Positions 1 to 9,155 are shown, counted from the first letter of the stretch. The stretch: DNA of 64,000 bases from Spirosoma endophyticum (GCF_900112365.1 NZ_FOLQ01000004.1:186001-250000); one strand, 5' to 3'. Translations and numbers: made by a program. Notes: a model not told the origin generated them from the sequence alone.

Positions 1-921
1 GTTGTAGCTTTTGTATTTCGCCTGAATAGGTTCACGCCAGACGGCATGATAGTTCTTCAAATCTTCTTCCGTAATCAACCCCTTGCCACGACCCATTTCT
101 TCAGCCAGCAGCCGGGCCGTTTCACCTTCGTAAAAACCAGCACGGCCCTGATCTTTAATACGTTGCATAGTCCTGGCCAGATCAGTCTGCACCAGCAAGT
201 CGCCTTTGTGCCAGGTAACAGTATCGGTTGGTTCTGCACTCTTCAGAAAATACGTTTTACCCGGATTGATGGTATTCAAATCATTTTTGATACGATTTAG
301 CCCCAGTGCATCGCGCTCGGTAAGGGCAAATCCTTTGGCGGCCAGGTCAACCGCCGGTTGCACGACCTGCGCCCAGGTTAATTTCCCAAATCGCTTGTGG
401 GCTTCGGCCATACCATCGACTGATCCCGGCACACCACTCGCCAGATGCCCACTGATGCTCAGGCCCGGCCGAACATTTCCGAGTGAGTCGAGGTACATAT
501 TCTGAGTGGCATTTCCGGGCGCTTTTTCACGGTAATCGAGGGTATAAGCTTTCCCGGTGTTGTCTCGATACACCATGAAGCCTCCACCGCCAATGTTGCC
601 CGCACCCGGATACACGACGGCCAGCGCAAATTGCACCGCAACGGCCGCATCGACCGCATTACCGCCCGCTTTCAGGATAGCCAGCCCCACCTGCGAGGCT
701 TCGGGATGCGCCGAAGCGACCATACCATTGCGCCCAATCACGCCGACCCGGTCGGAGAAGAACGGCTTAACCAACGGGTCTTCATCGCGGTATTGATAAA
801 CTCCCTGGCTCTGACTGAGTTTCGCATCAGCTTTGGTTGTCGTTGTCGATTGCGTTTTGCAGGAAGCAAAGGCCAGGGCAAAAAGAAGAAATGGAGCGTA
901 CTGAGTACTACGTAGTTTCAT
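1..921 (-). CDS. ggt: gamma-glutamyltransferase, lipoprotein form (C-terminus beyond window)
   Basis: Gamma-glutamyltranspeptidase, an Ntn-hydrolase that moves or hydrolyses the gamma-glutamyl group of glutathione outside the cytoplasm. The minus strand is open from an ATG at 921 to the window edge (307 codons). The N-terminus is a lipoprotein signal ending in a Cys (LAFASCK), so the enzyme is probably anchored in a membrane. The family large-subunit signature is clear: MVASAHPEAS, GGNAVDAAVAVQFALAVVYP and GNIGGGGFMVYR. The autocleavage Thr and small subunit lie outside the window, so activity cannot be judged. It is divergent from the permease at 1115. Confidence 0.93.
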   Translation of the reverse strand, partial: MKLRSTQYAPFLLFALAFASCKTQSTTTTKADAKLSQSQGVYQYRDEDPLVKPFFSDRVGVIGRNGMVASAHPEASQVGLAILKAGGNAVDAAVAVQFALAVVYPGAGNIGGGGFMVYRDNTGKAYTLDYREKAPGNATQNMYLDSLGNVRPGLSISGHLASGVPGSVDGMAEAHKRFGKLTWAQVVQPAVDLAAKGFALTERDALGLNRIKNDLNTINPGKTYFLKSAEPTDTVTWHKGDLLVQTDLARTMQRIKDQGRAGFYEGETARLLAEEMGRGKGLITEEDLKNYHAVWREPIQAKYKSYN

Positions 922-960
922 ACTTTACGGTCTGATAGGCGGTTGTAAACCCCTAATCTA

Positions 961-991
961 CAAAAATAGCGTTATCCAAACGATCCTGCAA
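961..991 (-). promoter_or_regulatory. candidate promoter of ggt
   Basis: Read on the minus strand, TATTTTTG (968-961) matches the Bacteroidota -7 consensus TAnnTTTG. A TTG (991-989) lies 20 bases upstream, a usual distance for the -33 element. The box is about 40 bases before the ggt ATG. It is a consensus match only; no start site is known. Confidence 0.4.
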
Positions 992-1114
992 TCCGCCACT
1001 TATCCGGTAGAACGTTGTACTTGTCCAAAATAACTTGGGTTGGCATATAGAACGTAGTACCTTCATTAAATTGAACGGCAGACCGTTCTTTCGCCTTTTC
1101 GTTCCTTATACCAG

Positions 1115-2356
1115 ATGAAGTTTATTCGTCAGACGTTAGAAAGTTTCCGCTTTGCGTGGCAGTCGTTGCGCTCAAACATTCTGCGCACCACGCTTTCACT
1201 GCTGGGCGTAACCGTTGGTATTTTCGCCATTATTGCCGTCTTCACGCTGGTCGATTCGCTGGAACGTAACATCAAGGATAGCCTGTCATTCATTGGCGAT
1301 AAAGTGCTGTATGTTCAGAAATGGCCGTGGACATTTGATAACGACTTTCAATGGTGGAAATACTTTCAGCGACCCGAACCCACATACACGGAGTATAAAT
1401 TCCTGACTGAACGGCTCGAAAATGCCCAGGCCGTTGTGGCGATGGACTTCAAAGGTCGGGTTACTATCAAAAATGGAAATAACAGCATGGCCGCGCTAAT
1501 TCAGGGCACAACACTGGACTACAACAGAATTTCGGACGTACCTATCGAAGCAGGCCGCTATTTCACCCAACAGGAAATTGATGTGGCCCGAAACGTAACG
1601 ATCATTGGCTCCGATGTTGCCGAAAATATTTTTCCGGCGCAGGACCCAATTGGTAAACGGTTTAAAATCAACGGCCTGAATTTTATCGTGATCGGGGTTC
1701 AGAAAAAGAAGGGGGAAAGTATTCTCAACGTGGGTGGCAACCCCGATATCAAATGCCTGATTCCATACGGTGCATTTGCCAAAATGTTTCACTCGATTAC
1801 CCCCAGTATCGACATCGTCGTTAAAGGATATGACAGTGACGAAGGGCTCCTCGAACTCGAAAGTGAGGTTCGGGGACTAATGCGTACCCGGCGGGGCCAA
1901 CGTCCCTTACAGGAAGATAATTTCGCCATCAACCGACCCGAAGCAGCCGCCCAGGCCATTAGCGGCATTTTCTCTGTGTTGACCGTAGCGGGCTGGGTCA
2001 TTGGAGGGTTTTCGATCCTGATTGGTGGTTTTGGCATTGCCAACATTATGTTTGTCAGCGTAAAAGAACGTACCAATATCATCGGGATTCAAAAATCACT
2101 AGGGGCGAAAAACTACGTTATTCTGTTCCAGTTTCTTTTTGAAGCCATTTTACTGAGTTTGGTGGGTGGCCTGGCTGGCATCCTCTTAGTTTATCTGCTG
2201 ACATTCATACAATTAGGAACGCTTGAACTTCAACTTACAGCAGGAAATATTATCCTGGGCTTAGGTGTTTCGAGCGTTATCGGGGTGCTATCGGGCATTA
2301 TTCCTGCCTTTTCAGCTTCCCGACTCGACCCCGTTATTGCCATCCGGGCGAAGTGA
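1115..2356 (+). CDS. ABC transporter permease, MacB/FtsX type
   Basis: Inner-membrane permease of 413 residues. An N-terminal membrane segment (about 20-45) is followed by a MacB_PCD-type periplasmic domain (about 50-260) and the three-helix FtsX domain (about 285-410), with the family motif NIMFVSVKERTNIIGIQKSLGAK. Such proteins work with a LolD/MacB-type ATPase in mechanotransmission, lipoprotein or peptide export, or antibiotic efflux. No ATPase gene is adjacent here, so the substrate and partner are unknown. The ATG at 1115 places the first helix correctly. Length is normal for the family. Confidence 0.88.
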   Translation: MKFIRQTLESFRFAWQSLRSNILRTTLSLLGVTVGIFAIIAVFTLVDSLERNIKDSLSFIGDKVLYVQKWPWTFDNDFQWWKYFQRPEPTYTEYKFLTERLENAQAVVAMDFKGRVTIKNGNNSMAALIQGTTLDYNRISDVPIEAGRYFTQQEIDVARNVTIIGSDVAENIFPAQDPIGKRFKINGLNFIVIGVQKKKGESILNVGGNPDIKCLIPYGAFAKMFHSITPSIDIVVKGYDSDEGLLELESEVRGLMRTRRGQRPLQEDNFAINRPEAAAQAISGIFSVLTVAGWVIGGFSILIGGFGIANIMFVSVKERTNIIGIQKSLGAKNYVILFQFLFEAILLSLVGGLAGILLVYLLTFIQLGTLELQLTAGNIILGLGVSSVIGVLSGIIPAFSASRLDPVIAIRAK

Positions 2357-2359
2357 CTG

Positions 2360-2442
2360 AGCATGGGGGTAAGGGCATGGGGCATGGGCATATAGGAAAC
2401 CAATCTTTGCTTTTCCATGCCCCGCGCTCCTGGCACCATGCT
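2360..2442. repeat. purine-rich short-repeat hairpin element
   Basis: The left part repeats the unit GCATGGG several times; the right part carries the complement (CATGCCCC, then ACCATGCT at the end). AGCATGGG at 2360 pairs with ACCATGCT at 2442. It lies in the convergent gap between the permease and glgE and resembles the elements at 54038 and 55781. No protein is encoded. Confidence 0.6.
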
Positions 2443-2445
2443 AAT

Positions 2446-4563
2446 CTACAATTCAATTCTCAGCAAGTGCATGGGAAGCTGGTACGGATCTAGTTCGACG
2501 TAGTTGTACTCGCCTTTCCAGGTGTAATAAGCCTCTGTAAGCAAATCATGAACCGTGTAGGATTGATCGGGCTCAATACCCAATAGCCAGATCGGTACCT
2601 GCACAACCCCCGCCCGACGTTGATATGCATCCGTATTGACTACCATCAGCAGCCGATTGGCGCCCGAAACTTTCAGGTAAGCCATGATCGCGTCGTCGTT
2701 AACGCTACAGATCGTTAGGTTATTGGTCGTTTGAAGCGCTACGTTCTCCCGCCGAATGCGATTCACCAGCGTAATTAAATACGTTAGTTTATTTGTTTTG
2801 TCCCAATCCCAGTGCCTGATTTCGTATTTCTCGGAGTTCAGGTATTCTTCTTTATTGGGGAATGGAATATGTTCCATTAACTCGAACGACGGGCCATAAA
2901 TGCCGTAATTACTCGACAGGGTTGCCGCCAGGAAGTAGCGAATCAGGAATGCCGGTTCATGACCCGAGTGTAAATAACCGGGATTGATATCGTGAGTCGT
3001 GGGCCAGAAGTTCGGACGGAAATAATACTTCATTTCCTCGGTTGTCAATTCGGTCATGTATTCCTCCAGTTCCGCCTTGGTGCTGCGCCAGGTGAAGTAC
3101 GTATACGAGTGAGCAAACCCCCGTTTCGCTAATTCCTTCATTACTTTCGGCTTGGTAAACGCTTCGGCCAGAAATAGCATATCAGGATATTCCTTCTTTA
3201 CTTCGGTGATGAGCCATTCCCAGAAACCAAACGGTTTCGTATGCGGATTATCGACCCGAATGATGCGCACACCCCAGGACGCCCACACGAGCATCACCCG
3301 TTTTAGCTCCAGCCACAGATTTTGCCAGTCGTCGGTTTCAAAGTATACCGGATAAATATCCTGATATTTTTTTGGCGGATTTTCAGCGTATTGAATCGTA
3401 CCGTCGGGTCGTTTTTTAAACCATTCGGGATGTTCTTTAGCCCACGGATGATCGGGCGAACATTGAATGGCAAGATCCATTGCCACCTCCATGCCGTAAT
3501 TTTTGGCAATAGCGATCAGGTGTTTAAAATCATCTACCGTACCCAGTTCAGGATGAATGGCATCGTGACCACCTTCTTCAGACCCAATGCCGTAAGGAAC
3601 CCCCGGCTCACCCGGCTGACAAATAACCGAATTGTTTTTACCCTTACGGTGAGCTGTGCCGATCGGGTGAATGGGCGGCAGGTACAACACGTCGAAACCC
3701 ATACCCGAAATACGGGGCAGCAGCGTTTCGACATCCCGGAACGTACCGTGTTTAGGTTCACCCTGAAATTCCTCCCGCGAGGCCGACCGGGGAAACAGGC
3801 AATACCACGTACTAAACCCAGCCCGGACGCGATCGACGTCTATCGCCAGTTCGCGGTCGTAGCGTGTGGTGTGCTTCCGTTCGGGATACCGGTTCGCATA
3901 AAATGTAAACTGGTCACTTTCAGCCACTGATACGGCTTCGTTATAGCGATCTTCTCCAATTTCTGCGGCACCGGCACGGAACAAAGCCGCCATTTCCTGC
4001 AAGGCCCACACATCAGCGTTTGGGGCAGAATCAAGCGTTTTTTTGCCTTTACGTCCAGACTTCGATCCCGCTTTTACGCCACCCGCCCGCTCCAGCATGC
4101 CGTCCACATATTGCGCGCCAGCCAGCAGTTCACTTGTAATGCGTTGCCCATCAGCTACTTTTAGATCAACCTCATGTTGCCATGTGGCCGGATGGTCTAT
4201 CCATGCTTCAATCGTGTATACGTACCGACCCTGTTTTTCAACAATAAACGAGGCTCCCCAGCGGTCATTAGTAAGCAATGACATGGCCGTTTCAGTCCAG
4301 GCAACATCGTTAATGTGTTTGTAGAGAAGCACCGCGGAAAGGTAATCGTGGCCGTCGGCAAAAACATCAGCCTCAATGGCCACTACGTCGCCAATAACCG
4401 CTTTTATAGGAAATTGACCGCCGTCGATTTCGGGCGATACGTGTTCGATAACCACTCGGTTCTGGCCCCGCGTGGATTCGCCCAGCGTGGATTCGCCTGG
4501 AATGGTCTGGACAGACGGGCTGTTGGATAAACTCATGCAGTCAGTATTTGATTGTTTAGGCAC
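2446..4563 (-). CDS. glgE: alpha-1,4-glucan:maltose-1-phosphate maltosyltransferase
   Basis: GH13_3 enzyme that transfers maltosyl units from maltose 1-phosphate to the end of an alpha-1,4-glucan, in the cytoplasmic trehalose/maltose-1-phosphate route to glycogen. At 705 residues it is full length: an N-terminal beta domain (FADGHDYLSAVLLYK), then the (beta/alpha)8 core. The probable nucleophile Asp is in RVDNPHTKPFGFWEW (about residue 437) and the general acid Glu in LFLAEAFTKPKVM (about 467). The first 35 residues are poorly conserved and include a small tandem repeat (GEST-LGEST), so a start at Met10 is possible. No treS, pep2 or glgB lies nearby. Confidence 0.95.
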   Translation of the reverse strand: MPKQSNTDCMSLSNSPSVQTIPGESTLGESTRGQNRVVIEHVSPEIDGGQFPIKAVIGDVVAIEADVFADGHDYLSAVLLYKHINDVAWTETAMSLLTNDRWGASFIVEKQGRYVYTIEAWIDHPATWQHEVDLKVADGQRITSELLAGAQYVDGMLERAGGVKAGSKSGRKGKKTLDSAPNADVWALQEMAALFRAGAAEIGEDRYNEAVSVAESDQFTFYANRYPERKHTTRYDRELAIDVDRVRAGFSTWYCLFPRSASREEFQGEPKHGTFRDVETLLPRISGMGFDVLYLPPIHPIGTAHRKGKNNSVICQPGEPGVPYGIGSEEGGHDAIHPELGTVDDFKHLIAIAKNYGMEVAMDLAIQCSPDHPWAKEHPEWFKKRPDGTIQYAENPPKKYQDIYPVYFETDDWQNLWLELKRVMLVWASWGVRIIRVDNPHTKPFGFWEWLITEVKKEYPDMLFLAEAFTKPKVMKELAKRGFAHSYTYFTWRSTKAELEEYMTELTTEEMKYYFRPNFWPTTHDINPGYLHSGHEPAFLIRYFLAATLSSNYGIYGPSFELMEHIPFPNKEEYLNSEKYEIRHWDWDKTNKLTYLITLVNRIRRENVALQTTNNLTICSVNDDAIMAYLKVSGANRLLMVVNTDAYQRRAGVVQVPIWLLGIEPDQSYTVHDLLTEAYYTWKGEYNYVELDPYQLPMHLLRIEL

Positions 4564-4609
4564 AAAAGATGGGGCAATGTTACAAAAAAAGACGCCAATG
4601 AGTTTAACT

Positions 4610-4646
4610 AAAAAGCCGCGTCCATTGATTCTGAACGCGGCTTTTT
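4610..4646 (-). terminator. intrinsic terminator of the PAP2-like gene
   Basis: Perfect 12-bp stem (4610-4621 with 4635-4646), GC-rich core GCCGCG, 13-base loop, A tract on the left and T tract on the right. It lies downstream of the minus-strand gene ending at 4725 and upstream of glgE, so it separates the two transcripts. Confidence 0.8.
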
Positions 4647-4724
4647 GTTACGAAATGGTATTGACGATACGAGCGTCGGCTGAAACCTCAAGCAAGCGCT
4701 GCTGTCTCGGAAAGTCGATTGACT

Positions 4725-6233
4725 CTATTTCGCCCCATCTACTTTGGCCGTGGTAACCGCTACGTTGCCGATTGCGGTTCCCAGTTTTGTTCCTTCATCG
4801 ACATCGAATCGGTACTGAATGCCACCGTAGAGTCGCGACAGAGCGGCCTCAGTTGCCTGTGCGTTCAGGCTGCTGGCCTGATCCGGAAACAGATAAGCCA
4901 ATATGGTGCCGGCAGCGGTCGATATGGGTGCGTGGTCGGAGGGGTAACCTGGATAATTAGGAATCGCAACGGATGTTTTGATCGTTGGATCAACCTGCGA
5001 GGGGCGTGGCACAAAATAGCGGTACATGGTAGCCCAGGAGGCCGTACTGCCGTCCTGCATAGCCCGATTCATGAGCGCGTAGGTACGAGCCGACCGAAGT
5101 TCATTCTGGCGGGCATCCCGAATCAGATCCTGCGCAATGACGTTCCAGTGGCCGGCCAGCATGTAGGTTGCAATGCCATCGTCCCAAAAACTGGAACTAC
5201 TCCACTGGTCGCGGGTGCGCGCGCTGGCCATATCGCGAACTTCACCCAACGCTTTTTGAAATTCTGTCGAGGTGGTTGCCGGTGGTGCAGCGGGTGCCAG
5301 TTTAGCCAGGGCGGTTGAATCATACCATGTTTTGACTCGCCCACCCAACGGCAGCATCGGGGCACGAACGGGGCTATCCAGGCTTTTCCATTTGACATCG
5401 AAAGGCGCACTGGCAAGCGCCGTTTGCCAGCTATTCGTTGGGTCATGGGCCGTAGCGAATCGGTCACTTCTGGCCCGGTCAAGAACGGTCGTTGCGACAA
5501 TCGAAGCCAGGTCTTCGCCCGCTTTGAGGTCGCTGGGAACGCTGGCTCCCGCCCAAAGACGACTCTGCTTGTGCTCAGTTGCTTTCGCCTTAAGCCAGCC
5601 CGCTTCGTTCGGAAATAAGTACGCCAGAATCTGGTACGATGTCTCTGCAATGGCCGCATCTTCTGACGGATAGGACGGTACATCGGCTATGGGTACGCGA
5701 CCAATAACGCCCTGCCGTTCCAGCGCCGGTCGGTTATATTGGTACTTGGCCCGCCAGGCAACCACCAGTGCGTCATACTGGGCTACGCTCAGAAGGGCAT
5801 ACACACGAGCCGCGAACGAAGGGCTGGCCATTGGATTGGCTGGATCGGACGGCGAGCCGATGTTGGGGTTCGTCAAATAATCGGGCACTACGTTGTATTT
5901 AGCGACTAGTTGACGCGCAATCTGATTCCAGCGTCGAACGCCCCCATCAGCCCAGTAGTTGACCGCTGTGTTCTGCTCAGGACTTATACTCAGCAACCCA
6001 TTCTTTATATCCGTTAACTCCTTCTGATACGTATCGGATGTAGCGGCCGTCGGCTGCGGCACCGTAATGTCGGCGGCTGATTTCAGCACGATGGTTCGCC
6101 ACGTTCCGCCATCGGGATCGACCGTGGCGGGTTCAACAAAGGGCAGAATTCCCTCGTCGATGGTTGGCTCTTTACAACCGGCCATCCACAGCAATACAAC
6201 ACTTAAACCAATCGACAAAAAAGACTTTTTCAT
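4725..6233 (-). CDS. PAP2/vanadium-haloperoxidase-like lipoprotein, copy 1 (catalytic His lost)
   Basis: Lipoprotein of 502 residues; the signal ends at the lipobox LLWMAGC. The fold is that of the vanadium-dependent haloperoxidase/PAP2 family in two internal repeats. The N-terminal repeat is degenerate (SYPSEDA, SRLWAGASV). The C-terminal one has FVPRP, YPSDHA and SRLYGGIQYRFD. In the family motif SRx5HxxxD the His that attacks phosphate or binds vanadate is Gln here (codon CAG at 4815-4817, about residue 473). The paralogue at 17356 keeps it. This copy may therefore bind without catalysing. The gene follows an outer-membrane barrel gene by 38 bases, the same pairing as at 17356/18916. Confidence 0.82.
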   Translation of the reverse strand: MKKSFLSIGLSVVLLWMAGCKEPTIDEGILPFVEPATVDPDGGTWRTIVLKSAADITVPQPTAATSDTYQKELTDIKNGLLSISPEQNTAVNYWADGGVRRWNQIARQLVAKYNVVPDYLTNPNIGSPSDPANPMASPSFAARVYALLSVAQYDALVVAWRAKYQYNRPALERQGVIGRVPIADVPSYPSEDAAIAETSYQILAYLFPNEAGWLKAKATEHKQSRLWAGASVPSDLKAGEDLASIVATTVLDRARSDRFATAHDPTNSWQTALASAPFDVKWKSLDSPVRAPMLPLGGRVKTWYDSTALAKLAPAAPPATTSTEFQKALGEVRDMASARTRDQWSSSSFWDDGIATYMLAGHWNVIAQDLIRDARQNELRSARTYALMNRAMQDGSTASWATMYRYFVPRPSQVDPTIKTSVAIPNYPGYPSDHAPISTAAGTILAYLFPDQASSLNAQATEAALSRLYGGIQYRFDVDEGTKLGTAIGNVAVTTAKVDGAK

Positions 6234-6271
6234 AAAATTCGTATGGTCAATACTCGCGCCAGAAGCCTCAT

Positions 6272-7174
6272 TTACAGACCAACAACCAGCCCACCTGTGA
6301 TTCGTGTGAATTTGCCAATGTTCCGCCCATCGAGTGTTACGCTGTAGCCGCCTGTCAGGCCAAGCTTGCCAATGAGTCGCAGGTAGGCAGATGCGCCTGC
6401 TCGGGTGAAACCAACGGCATTCGTTGGAAATGGGATGCCAGGGCCAATGTCGGTGCCTTCATTGTAGGGTGTTTGCCGCTGAATCCAGACATCGGCCGCA
6501 AATGGTTTCGTAATAATGCCCGTGCGGATACTCATGTCCGTTACGTCCGGGGAGTTGACGGTAGACCCGCTGGCGGGATTGACCTGTCCGGGATCGTACG
6601 TATTTACGACGTGGTCGAGCGTGACCTGCCCACGTCGTATGTAGCCATACTGTCCGGTGAGGAAAAATTTTCCGGTCTTAAAATGCAGTAACGTCCGCGC
6701 ATCAAAATTTCGGGAGCCGCGACCAATCGCAACCAATGCGTCGTTCACGTAATTCTGAAGCGGCACGGAGTAGCCCAGTGCAAACTGCCACGACACGCGA
6801 AGTTTCCCGAATTTGTAGTCATAGGCTTCCCAACGTAGCGCGGCCGAAATATCCTGAAACCCCTCCTGCTTGGGTGAATAGCCCGCGCTGGCCTCAGTCC
6901 GGATGTAGGGAACGGCAACAATCAGGTCAAGGTCATAGCCCAGGCCATACGTACCAACGAGGGTTAATGCCTGCGTCGTGACGGTGCCAATATTCGGATT
7001 TCGGATTTCGGTCTTGCCGACGTAGTAGGAATCGTAGGTGTCCTGCGACCCAATCACGGCAAGGCTCGCCTTTCGCTGGCCGCGCATAAACCCATCGACA
7101 AGCCCCTGGGCGTGCGTTTGATAAGCAAGACTTTGAAGAAGAACAATAAGGACAGTATAGGCTGTTAATCGCAT
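6272..7174 (-). CDS. outer-membrane beta-barrel protein paired with PAP2-like copy 1
   Basis: A 300-residue protein with a signal peptide cut near THAQG, followed by alternating hydrophobic and polar strands typical of an outer-membrane barrel. It ends in a hydrophobic residue (GLVVGL), as barrels usually do. It is homologous to the 18916 protein: both share NIGT-x-TTQ, a P-Y-x-x-T-x(1-2)-SAG stretch and Q-x-G-x-QD-x-SA in the same order. It resembles the MetA/phenol-degradation-type transporter barrels, but that is only a fold-level resemblance. The PAP2-like lipoprotein follows directly, which suggests a shared function at the outer membrane. Confidence 0.72.
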   Translation of the reverse strand: MRLTAYTVLIVLLQSLAYQTHAQGLVDGFMRGQRKASLAVIGSQDTYDSYYVGKTEIRNPNIGTVTTQALTLVGTYGLGYDLDLIVAVPYIRTEASAGYSPKQEGFQDISAALRWEAYDYKFGKLRVSWQFALGYSVPLQNYVNDALVAIGRGSRNFDARTLLHFKTGKFFLTGQYGYIRRGQVTLDHVVNTYDPGQVNPASGSTVNSPDVTDMSIRTGIITKPFAADVWIQRQTPYNEGTDIGPGIPFPTNAVGFTRAGASAYLRLIGKLGLTGGYSVTLDGRNIGKFTRITGGLVVGL

Positions 7175-7428
7175 AATTCGACGGTAAGAGTCAGCAAAAG
7201 TAGTCGTTAGACGGCAGGCTACGTTATAAATGAGTGTTTTCCTTGCCAGCGGTCAAGCCAGTCACCCTATGCTGTTGTAACGGAAAGTTAGTACGATGGT
7301 GTATTTTTAGACGCAAAAGAAAAGCCGGCTTTTATGGACCAGCTGTTTCAGAGATACTATGATTCGTCGGATTATTTTAGCTTTTTAACAAATAGAATCT
7401 CATGCTATAGGACACTGGATTGAAATGT

Positions 7429-8421
7429 TTACGCAACCGTACTACGTCGTAAACCGGCGATGTAGGCAAATAAGCCTAAGCCCGACCCCAGCGTAATAAC
7501 GCAGAGCAACAGTTGACCGGCAGAAGGTTTAATCACGATCATGGCCCCAATAAACTGCACGAACAGTATCACGTAGAGCAATCGGGCGATAATCTGACGA
7601 GGTAATTTAGTGATAACGAAAGCACCCAGTGGCGCAAAAAATACAACCACTGGAATACAGGCCAGCCACAGTTCAAATGATGCCTGGCTGAAGTCACCTA
7701 GTACCTGCGCGTGCAGGAAAAAGCCTAGCAGCGTTTCAATCGTCATGATCAGCACCGACGAGGGCGTAGCTACTTTTTCGTTAAGCCTATAGTAAATCGT
7801 CACCAGACAGAAGGTGAAAATGTTGATACCTGTCCCGAAAATAGACGAGATAATACCTCCTACAAGACCGAATACCGCCAGGCGAACCTGATCAGACGTC
7901 TGGAAGTTGGGGATTTCATCGAAAACAATTCGATTTGGATTCCGATTTTCGCGCCAGAGTGTGATACCGAAACTTAACCAGAGTGATACAAAAAACAACT
8001 TGGCCATAATGGGCGAAATGAGCGGAACAACGTAGTACGTACCGAAAACTAACCCAAAAATCCCACCCAGCGTTACGTAGCGAATGTATCGCCAGTCGAT
8101 CTTCACGCGCAATCCCAAAATCAGGAGCGAGGCCGATGTCATACCAATGCTCTGGATAGCAAACGAGAAATTACGCGCCACCGGCGGTGGAATATCCAAC
8201 AGGAGCGTGAAGATGGGATAGGAAATCGCGGCACTTCCCTCCGGGCTCGATCCGGCAATAAACGACCCAAACACCATTGTGAGCGTAGCCGCCCACCGGC
8301 GAGCCAGAAAGTTCAGATCGGGTAGCGACGATACGTACCAGAACCAGGTACTTAGTACACTCACCAGGAAAATGATGTATAAGATCGGGACGCGTTGGGA
8401 AGACGGTGTAGCATTGCTCAT
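7429..8421 (-). CDS. TSUP-family (TauE/SafE) membrane transporter
   Basis: A 330-residue integral membrane protein with about eight to nine hydrophobic helices in two repeats, matching the sulfite exporter TauE/SafE (TSUP) family. The paired family motifs are visible as GSFIAGSSPEGSAAISYPIF in the first half and GLVGGIISSIFGTGINIF in the second. TSUP members move small anions such as sulfite, sulfonates or sulfoacetate. The substrate here is unknown. It stands alone, with 254 bases before the next gene. The ATG at 8421 precedes the first helix sensibly. Confidence 0.85.
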   Translation of the reverse strand: MSNATPSSQRVPILYIIFLVSVLSTWFWYVSSLPDLNFLARRWAATLTMVFGSFIAGSSPEGSAAISYPIFTLLLDIPPPVARNFSFAIQSIGMTSASLLILGLRVKIDWRYIRYVTLGGIFGLVFGTYYVVPLISPIMAKLFFVSLWLSFGITLWRENRNPNRIVFDEIPNFQTSDQVRLAVFGLVGGIISSIFGTGINIFTFCLVTIYYRLNEKVATPSSVLIMTIETLLGFFLHAQVLGDFSQASFELWLACIPVVVFFAPLGAFVITKLPRQIIARLLYVILFVQFIGAMIVIKPSAGQLLLCVITLGSGLGLFAYIAGLRRSTVA

Positions 8422-8581
8422 GAATAAATTAATTTTGATCTCGAATTATAACAATTCGCACTTCTCTTATTTTTGATACTTATCTTTATGCTTGTGGCTA
8501 GCCCGAGTAATTATTCACGAAATCTCTGATATTTGCAAGGCTAGGCTATTATCATTTTAAGTAAATCAAAACCCCTTCACT

Positions 8582-8818
8582 ATGGAAAGTGCTGAAAGCA
8601 ATGAACCCGTCCTGAAAAATCAAGAGGAAATTCTAGGCAATCAAGACATGATTTTGGGCAACCAGGACACAATTGTTAAGAACCAGGACACTATTATCAA
8701 AAATCAGGAATCTATCCTGGGTAATCAGGACACAATCGTCAAGAATCAGGCTAGCCTGGAAGAGATTCTTGCAAACCAGGCGACCATCCTTGAGTTGCTG
8801 AAAAAGATTGCTGGCTAA
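8582..8818 (+). CDS. small heptad-repeat protein with Ile-x-x-Asn-Gln repeats
   Basis: A 78-residue protein with no signal peptide. Residues 10-58 are seven exact heptads of the form [I/V]-x-x-N-Q-[D/E/A]-x (for example ILGNQDT, IVKNQDT); a three-residue insert and one more copy follow, then a Leu/Lys-rich end. With Ile at position a and Asn at position d this matches the pattern of the anion-binding N@d layers of trimeric autotransporter stalks, so a trimeric parallel coiled coil is likely. At DNA level it is a 21-bp tandem repeat. It is the only plus-strand gene in a minus-strand region. Function unknown. Confidence 0.8.
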   Translation: MESAESNEPVLKNQEEILGNQDMILGNQDTIVKNQDTIIKNQESILGNQDTIVKNQASLEEILANQATILELLKKIAG

Positions 8819-8838
8819 TCGCAGATGTCTATGTATAT

Positions 8839-8888
8839 GATACCGAAAAAGGCTGATACCCAAACGGGCATCAGCCTTTTTCGGTATC
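8839..8888. terminator. bidirectional terminator
   Basis: Perfect 19-bp stem (8839-8857 with 8870-8888) around a 12-base loop, with an A5 run on the left arm and T5 on the right. It serves the convergent genes ending at 8818 and 8871. The right arm contains the last codons and stop of the minus-strand gene. Confidence 0.85.
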
Positions 8889-9155
8889 AACAGTTTGACG
8901 TTGCTGATAGGTAGTTTCGACAACACTCGGGTTATCGGTATTGCTTTCAAGCCACTTCTGGAAACGTCGACTCAAAAATGGAAGCGCCACAAAAACCATA
9001 TATGGTACCAGAAACGCGGTTAGCAGAAATGTTCTAATAACCAGCGGGCAATGCGCCGTAAATGAAATCTGAGAAAAGCTATAGTTCAATAGCGTGCTGA
9101 AGGGGAACATAGCGCTCCAGACTAATAGAGCCATTTTCCATCTGTTTGTTTTCAT
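8871..9155 (-). CDS. small two-helix membrane protein of unknown function
   Basis: A 94-residue protein with two hydrophobic stretches (about 8-24 and 38-60) linked by a short polar segment, and a hydrophilic C-terminal tail after the RRFQKW motif. The pattern (WSAMFPFSTLLNY and RTFLLTAFLVPYMVF) recalls small bacterial membrane proteins annotated only as hypothetical. The ATG at 9155 begins MKTNRWK, a typical positive-inside start. It ends within the shared terminator at 8839-8888. No function can be assigned. Confidence 0.65.
   Translation of the reverse strand: MKTNRWKMALLVWSAMFPFSTLLNYSFSQISFTAHCPLVIRTFLLTAFLVPYMVFVALPFLSRRFQKWLESNTDNPSVVETTYQQRQTVDTEKG

Noticed and set aside
3322-3930. 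Open frame of 202 codons on the plus strand inside glgE
   Set aside because: It is antisense to a well-conserved glgE reading frame and its translation has no domain or signal.
4719-5318. Open frame of 199 codons on the plus strand inside the PAP2-like gene
   Set aside because: It is a shadow of the conserved lipoprotein frame; composition is rich in Arg, Gly and Cys with no recognisable fold.
8600-8760. Possible CRISPR-like tandem repeat
   Set aside because: The 21-bp repeats are in frame, contiguous and have no spacers; they encode the heptads of the 78-residue protein.
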